From contig DASYZB010000142.1 in NCBI GenBank assembly GCA_035946615.1, positions 1 through 54,521 of the forward strand: a stretch of DNA of 54,521 nucleotides, given 5' to 3'. The notes beneath the pieces were generated by a model that was not told the DNA's origin, did no database searches, and worked only from the letters and a program-made list of their open reading frames with translations. Below, in pieces: positions 15,785-24,183 of this stretch (its first letter is position 1; each line of letters begins with the position of its first letter). This stretch comes from Verrucomicrobiia bacterium. Lineage in GTDB: Bacteria > Verrucomicrobiota > Verrucomicrobiia > Limisphaerales > UBA8199. Made by a program: the position numbers and the translations under genes.

Positions 15785-16978
15785 TCATGGAGATTTGGGC
15801 GATAAAATGGGAGGAATCGACCCCAGAGGGGTGTTGGCCCGCAGCTTCTCTATTATCGACGGCAACTGCAGCAATAGGTAATCCACTTCCTCTTTTGTGT
15901 TGTCCAGCCCGAGGCTGAATCGGACGCTGGCGCGGGCCCGAGCCGGGCTGCAACCCATTGCCAACAACACATGTGACGGGTCCAGCGACCCGGTCGTGCA
16001 AGCCGAGCCGCTCGAGGCACAAATGCCGGCTTGGTCCAACAACAGCAAAATTCCCTCCGCTTCGACCCCTTCGAAGGCAAGATTAGTTGTGTTTGGCAAA
16101 CGCGGCTCCTGCGCCCCATTTCGGGACGTGCCGGGAATTGAGCTTAGAATCCCTTGCTCGAGGCGGTCGCGCAGAACTCGCAGGCGCGTATTGGCTTGGG
16201 GCAGCTTTTCGAGGGCAAGCTCAGCCGCCCGGCCAAGGGCTACTATGCCCGCGACGTTTTCGGTCCCCCCGCGGCGACCCCGTTCCTGGCCGCCCCCTAT
16301 TACATACGGCACATATTTTGTCTGCCGCTTTACATACAGCAAACCAATACCCTTTGGCGCATGGAACTTGTGCCCGGAGAGCGACAAGAAGTCCACACCA
16401 GTCTCTTTTACGTCAATAGGCTCTTTGCCGGCCATCTGAACAGCATCGCTGTGGCAGAGAACCCCTCTGCTGCGGCAAATGGCCGCTATCTCGGCAATCG
16501 GCAGAACAATGCCGGTCTCATTGTTCGCCGACATCACCGAGACGATTGCCGTGTCGGGCCGGATCGAGCGCTCGAGCAAACCCAAATCGAGGCTCCCTTC
16601 GGGCCTCACGGGCAAGGTGGTTACGGCGTAACCCCGTTTTTCGAGATGCTCGCAAAAGCGGGCTGTTGCCGAATGCTCGATGGCCGTGGTCAGGAGATGC
16701 CTTTTTTCCGGGTGGCTCATCAAGGCGCTGTGCAATGCCGAGTTGTTGCTCTCGGTTCCGCAACTTGTAAAAACAATCTCACGAGGTTCGGCATGGATGA
16801 GCGCCGCGGCTTCTTCGCGCGCCTGCTGCAATGGCCGGCGTAAATCATGTCCGAACGAATAAGCGCTGGAAGGATTTCCCCAGAGCTGGGTTAAAAAAGG
16901 CAGCATCGCCTCGACCACCTCGGGTGCAACTCGCGTGGTGGCGTTCTGATCGAAGTAAACGATAGCCGGCTGCGTCAT
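15785..16978 (-). CDS. Cysteine desulfurase (NifS/IscS family)
   Basis: PLP enzyme that removes sulfur from L-cysteine as an enzyme-bound persulfide for Fe-S cluster and thio-cofactor synthesis. The 397-residue protein has the family start VYFDQNATTRVAPEV, TSCGTESNNSALH, the PLP aspartate region HSDAVQMAGK, the PLP-lysine motif [25 protein letters not shown], and the catalytic loop ASSGSACTTGSLDPSHVL with the active Cys. The loop type (SSGSAC) is the long, group I NifS/IscS form. No iscU or sufU is nearby. It is divergent from the RCC1/VWA protein with a 286-bp gap that carries a TTTGTGAGGAATTGTGAGG direct repeat (about 17034-17053) but no gene. Confidence 0.95.
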   Translation of the reverse strand: MTQPAIVYFDQNATTRVAPEVVEAMLPFLTQLWGNPSSAYSFGHDLRRPLQQAREEAAALIHAEPREIVFTSCGTESNNSALHSALMSHPEKRHLLTTAIEHSATARFCEHLEKRGYAVTTLPVRPEGSLDLGLLERSIRPDTAIVSVMSANNETGIVLPIAEIAAICRSRGVLCHSDAVQMAGKEPIDVKETGVDFLSLSGHKFHAPKGIGLLYVKRQTKYVPYVIGGGQERGRRGGTENVAGIVALGRAAELALEKLPQANTRLRVLRDRLEQGILSSIPGTSRNGAQEPRLPNTTNLAFEGVEAEGILLLLDQAGICASSGSACTTGSLDPSHVLLAMGCSPARARASVRFSLGLDNTKEEVDYLLLQLPSIIEKLRANTPLGSIPPILSPKSP

Positions 16979-17264
16979 GGGGCTAACTGTACATAAAGAT
17001 TATGGCGATTTGGTTCGGCATAATCCAACCCTCTTTTGTGAGGAATTGTGAGGAAAACCCCTACAAACTTTCAGTTTTCGATCAATTGCGGCTCGAATAA
17101 TCTTGTCAGCGCGCCTCCAACCAAGCAGTCTGGCTCTTGTCGGCAAAACAATGAATTGGATGTGGCAGAACTGGCGCTCGAGCCGGGGGACGGTTTTTTG
17201 CGCCTTTGAGTCTGCGCCTTGATCGGGTGCTTACGCCAATCTGATCGCGTCTGGCAGACGGTGT

Positions 17265-20200
17265 ATGCAGTTTGATAAGCTATTTACTTGCATGAATGCT
17301 CCACGAGTTTCCTCCCGCTTTCCGGCCCCTGTTGCCTGGATTAGCCTGGCGTTGGTTTCCCTATTAAGCCCCATCTCGCTCACCTGTTCGCACGCTGCGG
17401 GCACCGTGGTGGCTTGGGGAGACAACAGCTCCTTGCAATCTCAGATTCCGATTAACCTAACGAATATCGTGGCGGTTGCAGGCGGCGTTTCCCACAGCGT
17501 CGCGCTCAAGGCCGATGGCACCGTGGTGGCTTGGGGCAATAACCTTTCCGGCCAGACCAATGTTCCATCGAACCTGGCCAGTGTGGCAGCCATTGCCGCC
17601 GGGGCTACTTACAGCATGGCGCTGCAGAGCAATGGAAACGTGGTCCTGTGGGGCAGTCAGCCGGCTGCCCCTTCCGGATTGGGCAACGTCACAGCTATCG
17701 CAGCCGGCTGGACACACTCCCTGGCTTTGAAGAGCGACCGCACCGTGGTTTCCTGGGGCACACAAACAGATGTCCCAGTGACATTGAGCAACGTCGTTGC
17801 CATTGCTGCAGGCAACGGGCAGAGCCTCGCCCTGCGCATTGACGGGACGGTGGTCGCCTGGGGAGACAATTCTTACGGCAAAACCAATGTTCCGGCGGGA
17901 TTATCGAATGTTATCGCGATAGCGGCCGGAGGGGATCATTGCCTGGCGCTAAAAAGCGACAGCACGGTAGTGGGCTGGGGCCGAAACGACGATGGGCAGA
18001 CAACGATTCCGGCCAACCTCAAAGCCGTGGCCGTGTCCGGAGGGGCGTTGCACAGTCTGGCCTTAAAGACAGACGGCACACTGGCCGCCTGGGGCGACAA
18101 TACTTATGGCCAAACGACCCTCAACCCGGGCGACTCGGGTTATATTTCGATTTCTGCCGGGGGTTATCACAACCTTTCAATCAAGGGCGACGGCAATCCC
18201 TTTATTCTGTTGCAACCCTTCAGCCAGACTGTGCTGGTTACCAAAACAGCAACCTTCCAGGTCATCGCGACGGGCACAGCGCCTTTGACTTATCAATGGC
18301 AGCATTATGGAACCAATATCGCAGGGGCTACCAGTCAGGGCCTAAATCTAACCAATGTCCAGCCTGCCGATAGCGGTCCATACACCGTTATCGTTCGTAA
18401 CGCGTATAGTTCAACGACCAGTTCTCCTGCCATTCTCAATGCCGTCGGCGGCGCTCCAGTCGTCACCGTCCCGCTTCTGGATCAAACCGCTATTTGCGGG
18501 GATAATCTTTCTTTTCAGGTTGTCGCCGGCGGCTCCGCGCCTGTGGCGTATCAATGGTCCTTTCAGGGCCAGCCGATCACCGGCGCAACCCAACCGAGCC
18601 TCGCCTTAACCAATGTGACGCCGGCCAATGCGGGCCCCTATACCGTCTTAATCACCAACGCGTTTGGCTCGATGAGCACCGGGGCGGTTTTGACGGTGAC
18701 TGTTCAACCTCCTTCGATTACCAGTTCGCTGGCTGCTTCCGGAACGCAGGGAGTCTCTTTTACTTATGCGACGACGGCCTTGCACACCCCGACGAGCTTC
18801 AGCGCCCTGTTCCTCCCGGCTGGTTTGAGCATCAATACCAATTCGGGCGTCATCTCGGGTATTCCGCAGGAAAACGGGACCTTTGGCGTGGTGCTGAGCG
18901 CCTTCAATGCTTGTTCCTCCGATAGCCAAACCCTGGTGCTCACGCTGGCCCCTGCGCTGCCCGTGATAACCAGCGCCACCAATGCCACCGCGACCGAAAG
19001 TTCTCCGTTCTCGTATCAAATCAGAGCCTCAAATTTTCCGACCTCCTATGGCTCGCAAAATCTGCCCACGGGCCTGTTGCTGAACCCAGCTACCGGCTTG
19101 ATTTCCGGCATACCCGTTTTTGCGGGCACATTCTTGTCCACCATCAGCGCATCAAACCAATGGGGCATCGGCAGCGCAACGCTCCAGTTCACGATTGCCA
19201 ATGTCAGCATCAACAGCCTCGCGATCCAGGGGCTGGTCCCCATTTACTCGTCGCCCTTTCTGCTCGATTTCCAATTCGCGCTCCGCGATAACGCGCAAAA
19301 CGCCGGGATCGTCACAAAACCCTCGCTCATAACGCCGACTTGCATGGAATTGTTGCCAAATGGAACCGTCAGCGCTCCGGCGCCAAACGTGCCGACCGCC
19401 ACCGCGCTCATTACCAATATCGTCGAGGAATCGGGAATCTTCATCGCGCGGGGCAACAACAAGGTGTTTAAGTCCTACCTGGTGCTGGATTTTAGCGACA
19501 GCATCTCCGACCCGCTGCTCAACGGCGACAGCGATAACGATGGCATCTCCGATGCCGTGGATTACGAATTGGCGGGCGCGAAGTATTTTGTTGATGAACA
19601 GCCGATCGGATCACAGATGGGCGTTTATGAATTTCACCGCGACGATGAAGACCCTCAGCAAGTCATTGCCCTCACAAAGAACAAAGGCTTGCTCGACAGT
19701 GCGATTGGAGGAATCTGGACTAATTACGTGCAGGGTTTCTACGCCGGCTCGCGGTGCTGGGACGCATTGAGCGACGCCATAACAGCCCTCGGCGCCTCCA
19801 ATCCGGACGAGCAGCACTATATCATTTTTGTCTCCGACGGTGTCGATTATTCCAGCACGGTAACATCGGACCAGGTGATTGCGATGGCGGTGGCCGCGAA
19901 AGTAAAGATCGACTGTGTGGCCTTTGGAGCCAATCCGGACTTGGCAACATTGGGGAATATTACCGCAGGCACCATTGGCCGGCTGTATATCGCGCAGAGT
20001 CCCACCAACCTCTTTGAGGAGTTCGCTTCCGCCAGCAAGGACATCCAGGCCCTATATGACTTGCGCTGGGCCACTTTGCGCCGCGGGACTAACTCGGTAT
20101 TCGACCCATACTTCCTGCTTTCCTACCAGGGCCTGAGCGCCGCGCCGGACCCCTGGACCACCTCGGGCTTGAGCACCAACCCCGTCCCACCCGTCCCCCC

Positions 20201-21095
20201 GAGCACCAATATGACGACCAATATTGTAATATCATGGCAAAACTCGAGCCTCGCCTCCTATGACCCCAGCAAATATACCGGGCCTGTCACCAATGGGACG
20301 CTGCGCCTGGTTCTCGATGATCAGGTCGAGCCCTCCGGGATTACACTTCGAGCCACCTACATCCCGCGTTTTGTCCGCCAGCTTCGTTTTCATTATCAAG
20401 CCAATTGGCCCTGCACCCCGATTTTGGACGCGACGAACTCCGGAGAGATGCTCTCTAGCTGGAGCATGACCCAGAGCAATGACGTGGATGGCAGCACGTG
20501 GTTGCTGTTGAGCAGCCCTAATCCTCAAGATCAAGCCACCAGCCTGCCCTTCGTCGGATTTGGTCCGCTAGTCACTTTCCAATTCAACGATATTCTGAGC
20601 AACCCAAGCAACGCCCTGGCGCTGATCGCGGTCGATAACTCCATCTATACGAACATTCTTGCCGGGGGCCAGTGGTTCTCCTTCGACACAAACAGCCTCG
20701 CTTCGTTCGTGACTAACTATCCGCCGCTCCCCTATGGCACTCCGGTTCCGTGGCTCTTGTACTACGGGTTCAGCGGCAATCTCACCAACGCGGAGGTCGC
20801 CGATACCGACGGCGATGGCATGGTCAATTGGCAGGAATACCGGGCCAACACAAACCCGACCAACGCCGCTTCGAAATTCTATATTGTGGGCGCCGCGCGC
20901 GGCTCAGATGGCCGGTTCCAGGTCACGTTCTCCACCTCAACCAACCGGACCTACAGGCTCGATTCATCCATCGACCTGGTCAGCTGGCAAACCGTTCAGG
21001 ACAACATCACGGGCGTCAACACCAACGTCACCATTATCGATACTCGCTACATCCCGAACCTGACGAACATCTACTATCGAGCGACGGTTTATTGA
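17265..21095 (+). CDS. Large secreted RCC1-propeller, Ig-like and VWA-type protein
   Basis: A 1276-residue secreted protein; a second ATG at 17292 starts just before the signal peptide and may be the real start. Residues about 45-310 are seven RCC1-like repeats (GTVVAWGDN, with IAAG...SLAL), enough for a full propeller. Two Ig-like domains follow (about 315-490, each ending ADSGPYTVIV or ANAGPYTVLI), then two He_PIG-type domains (about 490-650, LPAGLSINTNSGVISGIP). A VWA-like domain begins near Asp742 with the MIDAS motif DFSDS, after which come IIFVSDGVD and a calcium-binding-like DSDNDGISD. The tail has DTDGDGMVNWQEY and ends IYYRATVY, similar to two other secreted proteins here. A role in adhesion or ligand binding is inferred. 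Its stop overlaps the convergent YdjC gene. Confidence 0.88.
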   Translation: MQFDKLFTCMNAPRVSSRFPAPVAWISLALVSLLSPISLTCSHAAGTVVAWGDNSSLQSQIPINLTNIVAVAGGVSHSVALKADGTVVAWGNNLSGQTNVPSNLASVAAIAAGATYSMALQSNGNVVLWGSQPAAPSGLGNVTAIAAGWTHSLALKSDRTVVSWGTQTDVPVTLSNVVAIAAGNGQSLALRIDGTVVAWGDNSYGKTNVPAGLSNVIAIAAGGDHCLALKSDSTVVGWGRNDDGQTTIPANLKAVAVSGGALHSLALKTDGTLAAWGDNTYGQTTLNPGDSGYISISAGGYHNLSIKGDGNPFILLQPFSQTVLVTKTATFQVIATGTAPLTYQWQHYGTNIAGATSQGLNLTNVQPADSGPYTVIVRNAYSSTTSSPAILNAVGGAPVVTVPLLDQTAICGDNLSFQVVAGGSAPVAYQWSFQGQPITGATQPSLALTNVTPANAGPYTVLITNAFGSMSTGAVLTVTVQPPSITSSLAASGTQGVSFTYATTALHTPTSFSALFLPAGLSINTNSGVISGIPQENGTFGVVLSAFNACSSDSQTLVLTLAPALPVITSATNATATESSPFSYQIRASNFPTSYGSQNLPTGLLLNPATGLISGIPVFAGTFLSTISASNQWGIGSATLQFTIANVSINSLAIQGLVPIYSSPFLLDFQFALRDNAQNAGIVTKPSLITPTCMELLPNGTVSAPAPNVPTATALITNIVEESGIFIARGNNKVFKSYLVLDFSDSISDPLLNGDSDNDGISDAVDYELAGAKYFVDEQPIGSQMGVYEFHRDDEDPQQVIALTKNKGLLDSAIGGIWTNYVQGFYAGSRCWDALSDAITALGASNPDEQHYIIFVSDGVDYSSTVTSDQVIAMAVAAKVKIDCVAFGANPDLATLGNITAGTIGRLYIAQSPTNLFEEFASASKDIQALYDLRWATLRRGTNSVFDPYFLLSYQGLSAAPDPWTTSGLSTNPVPPVPPSTNMTTNIVISWQNSSLASYDPSKYTGPVTNGTLRLVLDDQVEPSGITLRATYIPRFVRQLRFHYQANWPCTPILDATNSGEMLSSWSMTQSNDVDGSTWLLLSSPNPQDQATSLPFVGFGPLVTFQFNDILSNPSNALALIAVDNSIYTNILAGGQWFSFDTNSLASFVTNYPPLPYGTPVPWLLYYGFSGNLTNAEVADTDGDGMVNWQEYRANTNPTNAASKFYIVGAARGSDGRFQVTFSTSTNRTYRLDSSIDLVSWQTVQDNITGVNTNVTIIDTRYIPNLTNIYYRATVY

Positions 21096-21784
21096 TGGCT
21101 GAACGAACACAGCTCGATATGAAGTCCGGCCAAAGCCTGCCGAGCCTGGGACGAGCATAAGGTTTCAACTTCTTTTGCCCGTTCGGCGCGATAAGCCGTC
21201 GCCAAGCCGTCGTCATAGCCGGCGTGGCAACCCAGTTCAGTCGTGCCATCGGGCAAAGAAGCCAGAATCGTTTCCAAACTGGCTATTGAAACGGCCTCTG
21301 GAAGGGACTCGCCTTCCCCGGTCTGGCCATAGAAATCACCGCAATACCTGATGCCTGGAGCGCATTCGCGCAACGGAACGGATAATTGGCGGGCCGCTGC
21401 AAGAAGAATTGATCGGACTGGTTCCTCGCGATGGACGTGCTGGTGAGAATCCAAATGCGTCGGAGCACGACCCGTCAACCTTCGGAACTCGGCTAGTTGC
21501 CGGGCGACCTCCTCCTGGACGGATGCTTCATCGGTTGTTGGGACCACGTGATACAAAGGCACCCATTCCTGGCCTCGAAAGACCCATTCACCGAGGTCAA
21601 GGTGCAGGCCGACGCTGAGCTGAGGGTGTTGCCGCGCATAGGCGCCGGCAGCAGCGGCCGCCGGCTGGCGGACCATCAAACTGGCGCTGGTCACAATGCC
21701 GCGCTCGAAGGATTCAATAATCCCGCGGTTAACACCCGGGCTGAGCCCAAAGTCATCGGCATTGACAATTAAGCGTCGCTTCAT
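21089..21784 (-). CDS. YdjC/ChbG-family carbohydrate deacetylase
   Basis: A 231-residue member of the YdjC/ChbG family of metal-dependent deacetylases (related to HpnK), which remove acetyl groups from N-acetylated sugars or oligosaccharides. Evidence: MKRRLIVNADDFGLSPGVNRGI with the catalytic/metal Asp pair in NADDFG, VGLHLDLGEW, and the metal histidines in HLDSHQHVH. The later ELGCHAGYDD is also typical. Start at 21784 rather than 21874 because the family begins with this motif. It is the last gene of the minus-strand glycan cluster, 5 bp after the glycosyltransferase-like gene, and converges with the secreted RCC1 protein over 7 bp. Substrate unknown; it may modify the glycan made by the cluster. 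Confidence 0.9.
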   Translation of the reverse strand: MKRRLIVNADDFGLSPGVNRGIIESFERGIVTSASLMVRQPAAAAAGAYARQHPQLSVGLHLDLGEWVFRGQEWVPLYHVVPTTDEASVQEEVARQLAEFRRLTGRAPTHLDSHQHVHREEPVRSILLAAARQLSVPLRECAPGIRYCGDFYGQTGEGESLPEAVSIASLETILASLPDGTTELGCHAGYDDGLATAYRAERAKEVETLCSSQARQALAGLHIELCSFSHQ

Positions 21785-21789
21785 GGTGG

Positions 21790-22968
21790 CTAAATACCGG
21801 CGCGTTTGAGAAGGCTGCCAACGACCTTTTCTGCAGCGAAATATTCCCCAGCTATTTCCCGCGCGGCATGGCAATTGCCCGCGTAGTCCGACTCAATGGC
21901 ATCCACCGCTGCCAGGATGTCCTCCATTGTCCGAAATGCAAAAAGGCCCTTGCCGGTGGGCAGATAACTGCCGAAGCCCGTATCCTGGTTAATCACGGGA
22001 CGGCTGGCAGCCAGATAACAGGCGCTGCGGTCGCTGAACCAGCCGCTGCGGAGGCGGATGTTCTGGTCTTTGGCTACCGTGAACTCACCACGAGAACGGC
22101 AGATGAAATTGCGATAACGAGCGCAATCGCTGGACAAAGCAAGCGGGTCGCGGAGCCGCCATCGATTCTCCCGCAATATTCTTCGCGCCGGCCCCTCGAC
22201 TCCCACCGCCAGCTCGAAGGGCGCCTTCCGCCGCAGCGGCAGGTCCAAAATCTTCAGAAACTCCCGGTCCTTGGACCAGTAATATGTCTCGCCCTGATAG
22301 ACCAAATCCTTGCCCTGATTTTGCCAGGTGGCGATTGTGTTGTAGGCAGCGCCGTTTTGGCGCGCTCGATCTGATTGTTCCCAAAAATCCAATAACACCG
22401 GCTGGCGGGTTGGCAGCCATTTAAAGCGCTCCAGGGGAACCCGGCAATCGGGCGCTCCGAAGTTGCCGCCGAAACTGAAGTGTGTATCGTGGGCTTCGAG
22501 GGCCACAATGGTTTGGTGGTCCCCCTGGGCAACTTTGACCTGGGCGGCGACCGGGTCGGTTTCCACATAGATACGGCGCGGGCAGGCCATATGTTCGTCG
22601 CGTATTTCCTGCGCGCCCGTTACGTTGAGGAACGCCGTGGCTTCACGATAGAGTTCAAGGATTTGCTGTCTTCTCAGGCCGAAGCAGCGGCCTCCGGGAT
22701 AATGGCCCCAAAAGGCCCAGCGACCGCCCAGGCCGTGGGCTTCGAGAATTGGCACAACCGCTTTTAAATTGCCGGACGGATCGGGCGAGAGGTCATTGAT
22801 TTGTGGATTATACAGCCAGCGACCAGAGTCCTCTATGTAATAGGGATCATACCCGAGCCTTCGTAAAGCCAGCAGGTAATGGAGGAATTGGTATGTCACC
22901 CCGGCCAGCGGGTACCAGAAAAGGATGCCAAAGACGATGATCTTGGGCCGAAGGGCTGGCGTCTTCAT
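21790..22968 (-). CDS. Glycosyltransferase-like protein
   Basis: About 392 residues from an ATG at 22968 (IIVFGILFWYPLAGVTYQFLHYLLALRRLGYD), placed 1 bp after the TGA of the preceding gene, so coupled. The N-terminal pattern of a strand with GxxFWYPLAGVT and a following helix is that of GT-B glycosyltransferases. The C-terminal part has a donor-site-like segment: FSDRSACYLAASRPVINQDTGF, then PTGKGLFAFRTMEDILAAVD, which matches the acceptor of nucleotide sugar in many GT4-like proteins (E/D.. remains unclear). No DxD motif is needed in this fold. The donor and acceptor are unknown. It belongs to the six-gene glycan cluster. Confidence 0.7.
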   Translation of the reverse strand: MKTPALRPKIIVFGILFWYPLAGVTYQFLHYLLALRRLGYDPYYIEDSGRWLYNPQINDLSPDPSGNLKAVVPILEAHGLGGRWAFWGHYPGGRCFGLRRQQILELYREATAFLNVTGAQEIRDEHMACPRRIYVETDPVAAQVKVAQGDHQTIVALEAHDTHFSFGGNFGAPDCRVPLERFKWLPTRQPVLLDFWEQSDRARQNGAAYNTIATWQNQGKDLVYQGETYYWSKDREFLKILDLPLRRKAPFELAVGVEGPARRILRENRWRLRDPLALSSDCARYRNFICRSRGEFTVAKDQNIRLRSGWFSDRSACYLAASRPVINQDTGFGSYLPTGKGLFAFRTMEDILAAVDAIESDYAGNCHAAREIAGEYFAAEKVVGSLLKRAGI

Positions 22969-22969
22969 C

Positions 22970-23584
22970 TCACAGCAGAGCCGTCTCGGGCCTCTCGTCA
23001 TTCTCAAGACGCCGAATGACGCGCGCCGGATTGCCCGCGACCAGGGTGTAGGGTGGCACATCGTCGAAGACCGTCGAGCGAGCCCCGACCACGGCCCCTT
23101 CGCCAATGGCCACCCCGGGCAACACGCAGCAATCAAATCCAATCCAGACGTTGCGTCCGATGCGGATCGGTTGTGCCGGTGTATTGCCTGCCGGACGGCG
23201 CCGTGAGTCTCGGGGGACGCTTTCGAGCGCGCGGCGGCGCGTCTGCAGGTCGCGCGACGCGCGATAGTTGTCCATCAGGACAACGTTCCACGAAATTAAG
23301 GAGTAATCACCAATCTCGACGGCGGCGTCACAAATAATCCACGCGCCATGGACCAGGGCGAACTGGCCCACGCTGATCTGGCCACAACGACCCACGTCGA
23401 ACATGGTGCCCAGGTACACCGTCGCTCCCGCAGAAATCCGGACTCCCTCAGGTTGCTCGCTGCGGAAGTGCAGAAAACTGTAGGTGGTTTCCAGGTGGGC
23501 GCTCTCGGCCAGGACTACGTTGCCGGGTATCTTGCCGTCATGCCAATCCCCGGCCAGGCTGCGATCCGCCAGGGTCACGCTCAT
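22970..23584 (-). CDS. Left-handed beta-helix acyltransferase (WcaF/maltose acetyltransferase type)
   Basis: About 204 residues of hexapeptide-repeat acyltransferase. Start at 23584 lies inside ATGA, overlapping the stop of the paralogous gene before it. The N-terminal domain begins [20 protein letters not shown] with FLHFRS, and is shared with the neighbouring paralogue. The beta-helix shows I.IG...I.ISWN type repeats, [31 protein letters not shown], and ends [11 protein letters not shown], the standard acetyltransferase finish. The likely reaction is O-acetylation (or another acylation) of a sugar with acyl-CoA. Its position between the ABC transporter and the glycosyltransferase suggests decoration of the exported glycan. 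Confidence 0.87.
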   Translation of the reverse strand: MSVTLADRSLAGDWHDGKIPGNVVLAESAHLETTYSFLHFRSEQPEGVRISAGATVYLGTMFDVGRCGQISVGQFALVHGAWIICDAAVEIGDYSLISWNVVLMDNYRASRDLQTRRRALESVPRDSRRRPAGNTPAQPIRIGRNVWIGFDCCVLPGVAIGEGAVVGARSTVFDDVPPYTLVAGNPARVIRRLENDERPETALL

Positions 23585-24162
23585 AGATTTTCGATAATTT
23601 GCGCCGGGTTGCCCATAACTCGCGCTCGAGGCGGAACAGACCGCGTGACCAGGGCTCCAGGTTCGATCCAGGCCCCAGCGCCAATCCGCACACCCTTGAG
23701 TATAGTCGCGTTTGGCCCGATCCAAACGTCATCCTCGATAATGACCGGCTTGGTGCAGATGGCCGGTCGCGGGCGGTCTTTTCCCAAAGGGGAGCACGCA
23801 ATGGCATCAGCAATCCGCGCGGCAGGCGAAAGGGGATGAAAATCGCTGTCGGCAATCGTCGCGTTCCAGCCAATCATCGCGTAGTTGCCGATTCGCAGTT
23901 CCTGCTCACAAAGCAGAATCGCATTCGAGAAATAGCAATAGTCACCTATCGTGACACGCCCCTGTTCGCCCAGGGCAAAATGGACTCCATCCATGGTGCA
24001 GTGCTGGCCGATGATCAAGGCAGGACTCAGGCGGCTGTGGAAGCGCAGAAAGGCCTGGTCGCCTTTCAGAACGGTATCAGGACCTAGCTGGACGTTCTCA
24101 GGCAAAGCGCCGTCCAACCAATCTCCGGCTCCCTTTTTTGATTGATGATTTTGAAGTTCCAA
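23581..24162 (-). CDS. Left-handed beta-helix acyltransferase, paralogue of the next gene
   Basis: A 193-residue hexapeptide-repeat acyltransferase. Its N-terminus ([23 protein letters not shown]) lines up with that of the downstream gene ([23 protein letters not shown]), so the two arose by tandem duplication and then diverged. The helix domain carries [45 protein letters not shown] and the closing VMGNPAQII. Both retain the WIG...LPGV/LKGV signature, so both may be active with different substrates or sites. It starts 22 bp after the ABC transporter stop, and its own TGA forms an ATGA overlap with the paralogue. Confidence 0.87.
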   Translation of the reverse strand: MELQNHQSKKGAGDWLDGALPENVQLGPDTVLKGDQAFLRFHSRLSPALIIGQHCTMDGVHFALGEQGRVTIGDYCYFSNAILLCEQELRIGNYAMIGWNATIADSDFHPLSPAARIADAIACSPLGKDRPRPAICTKPVIIEDDVWIGPNATILKGVRIGAGAWIEPGALVTRSVPPRARVMGNPAQIIENL

Positions 24163-24183
24163 TTTCGAGTCTCGGGTTTGGGT

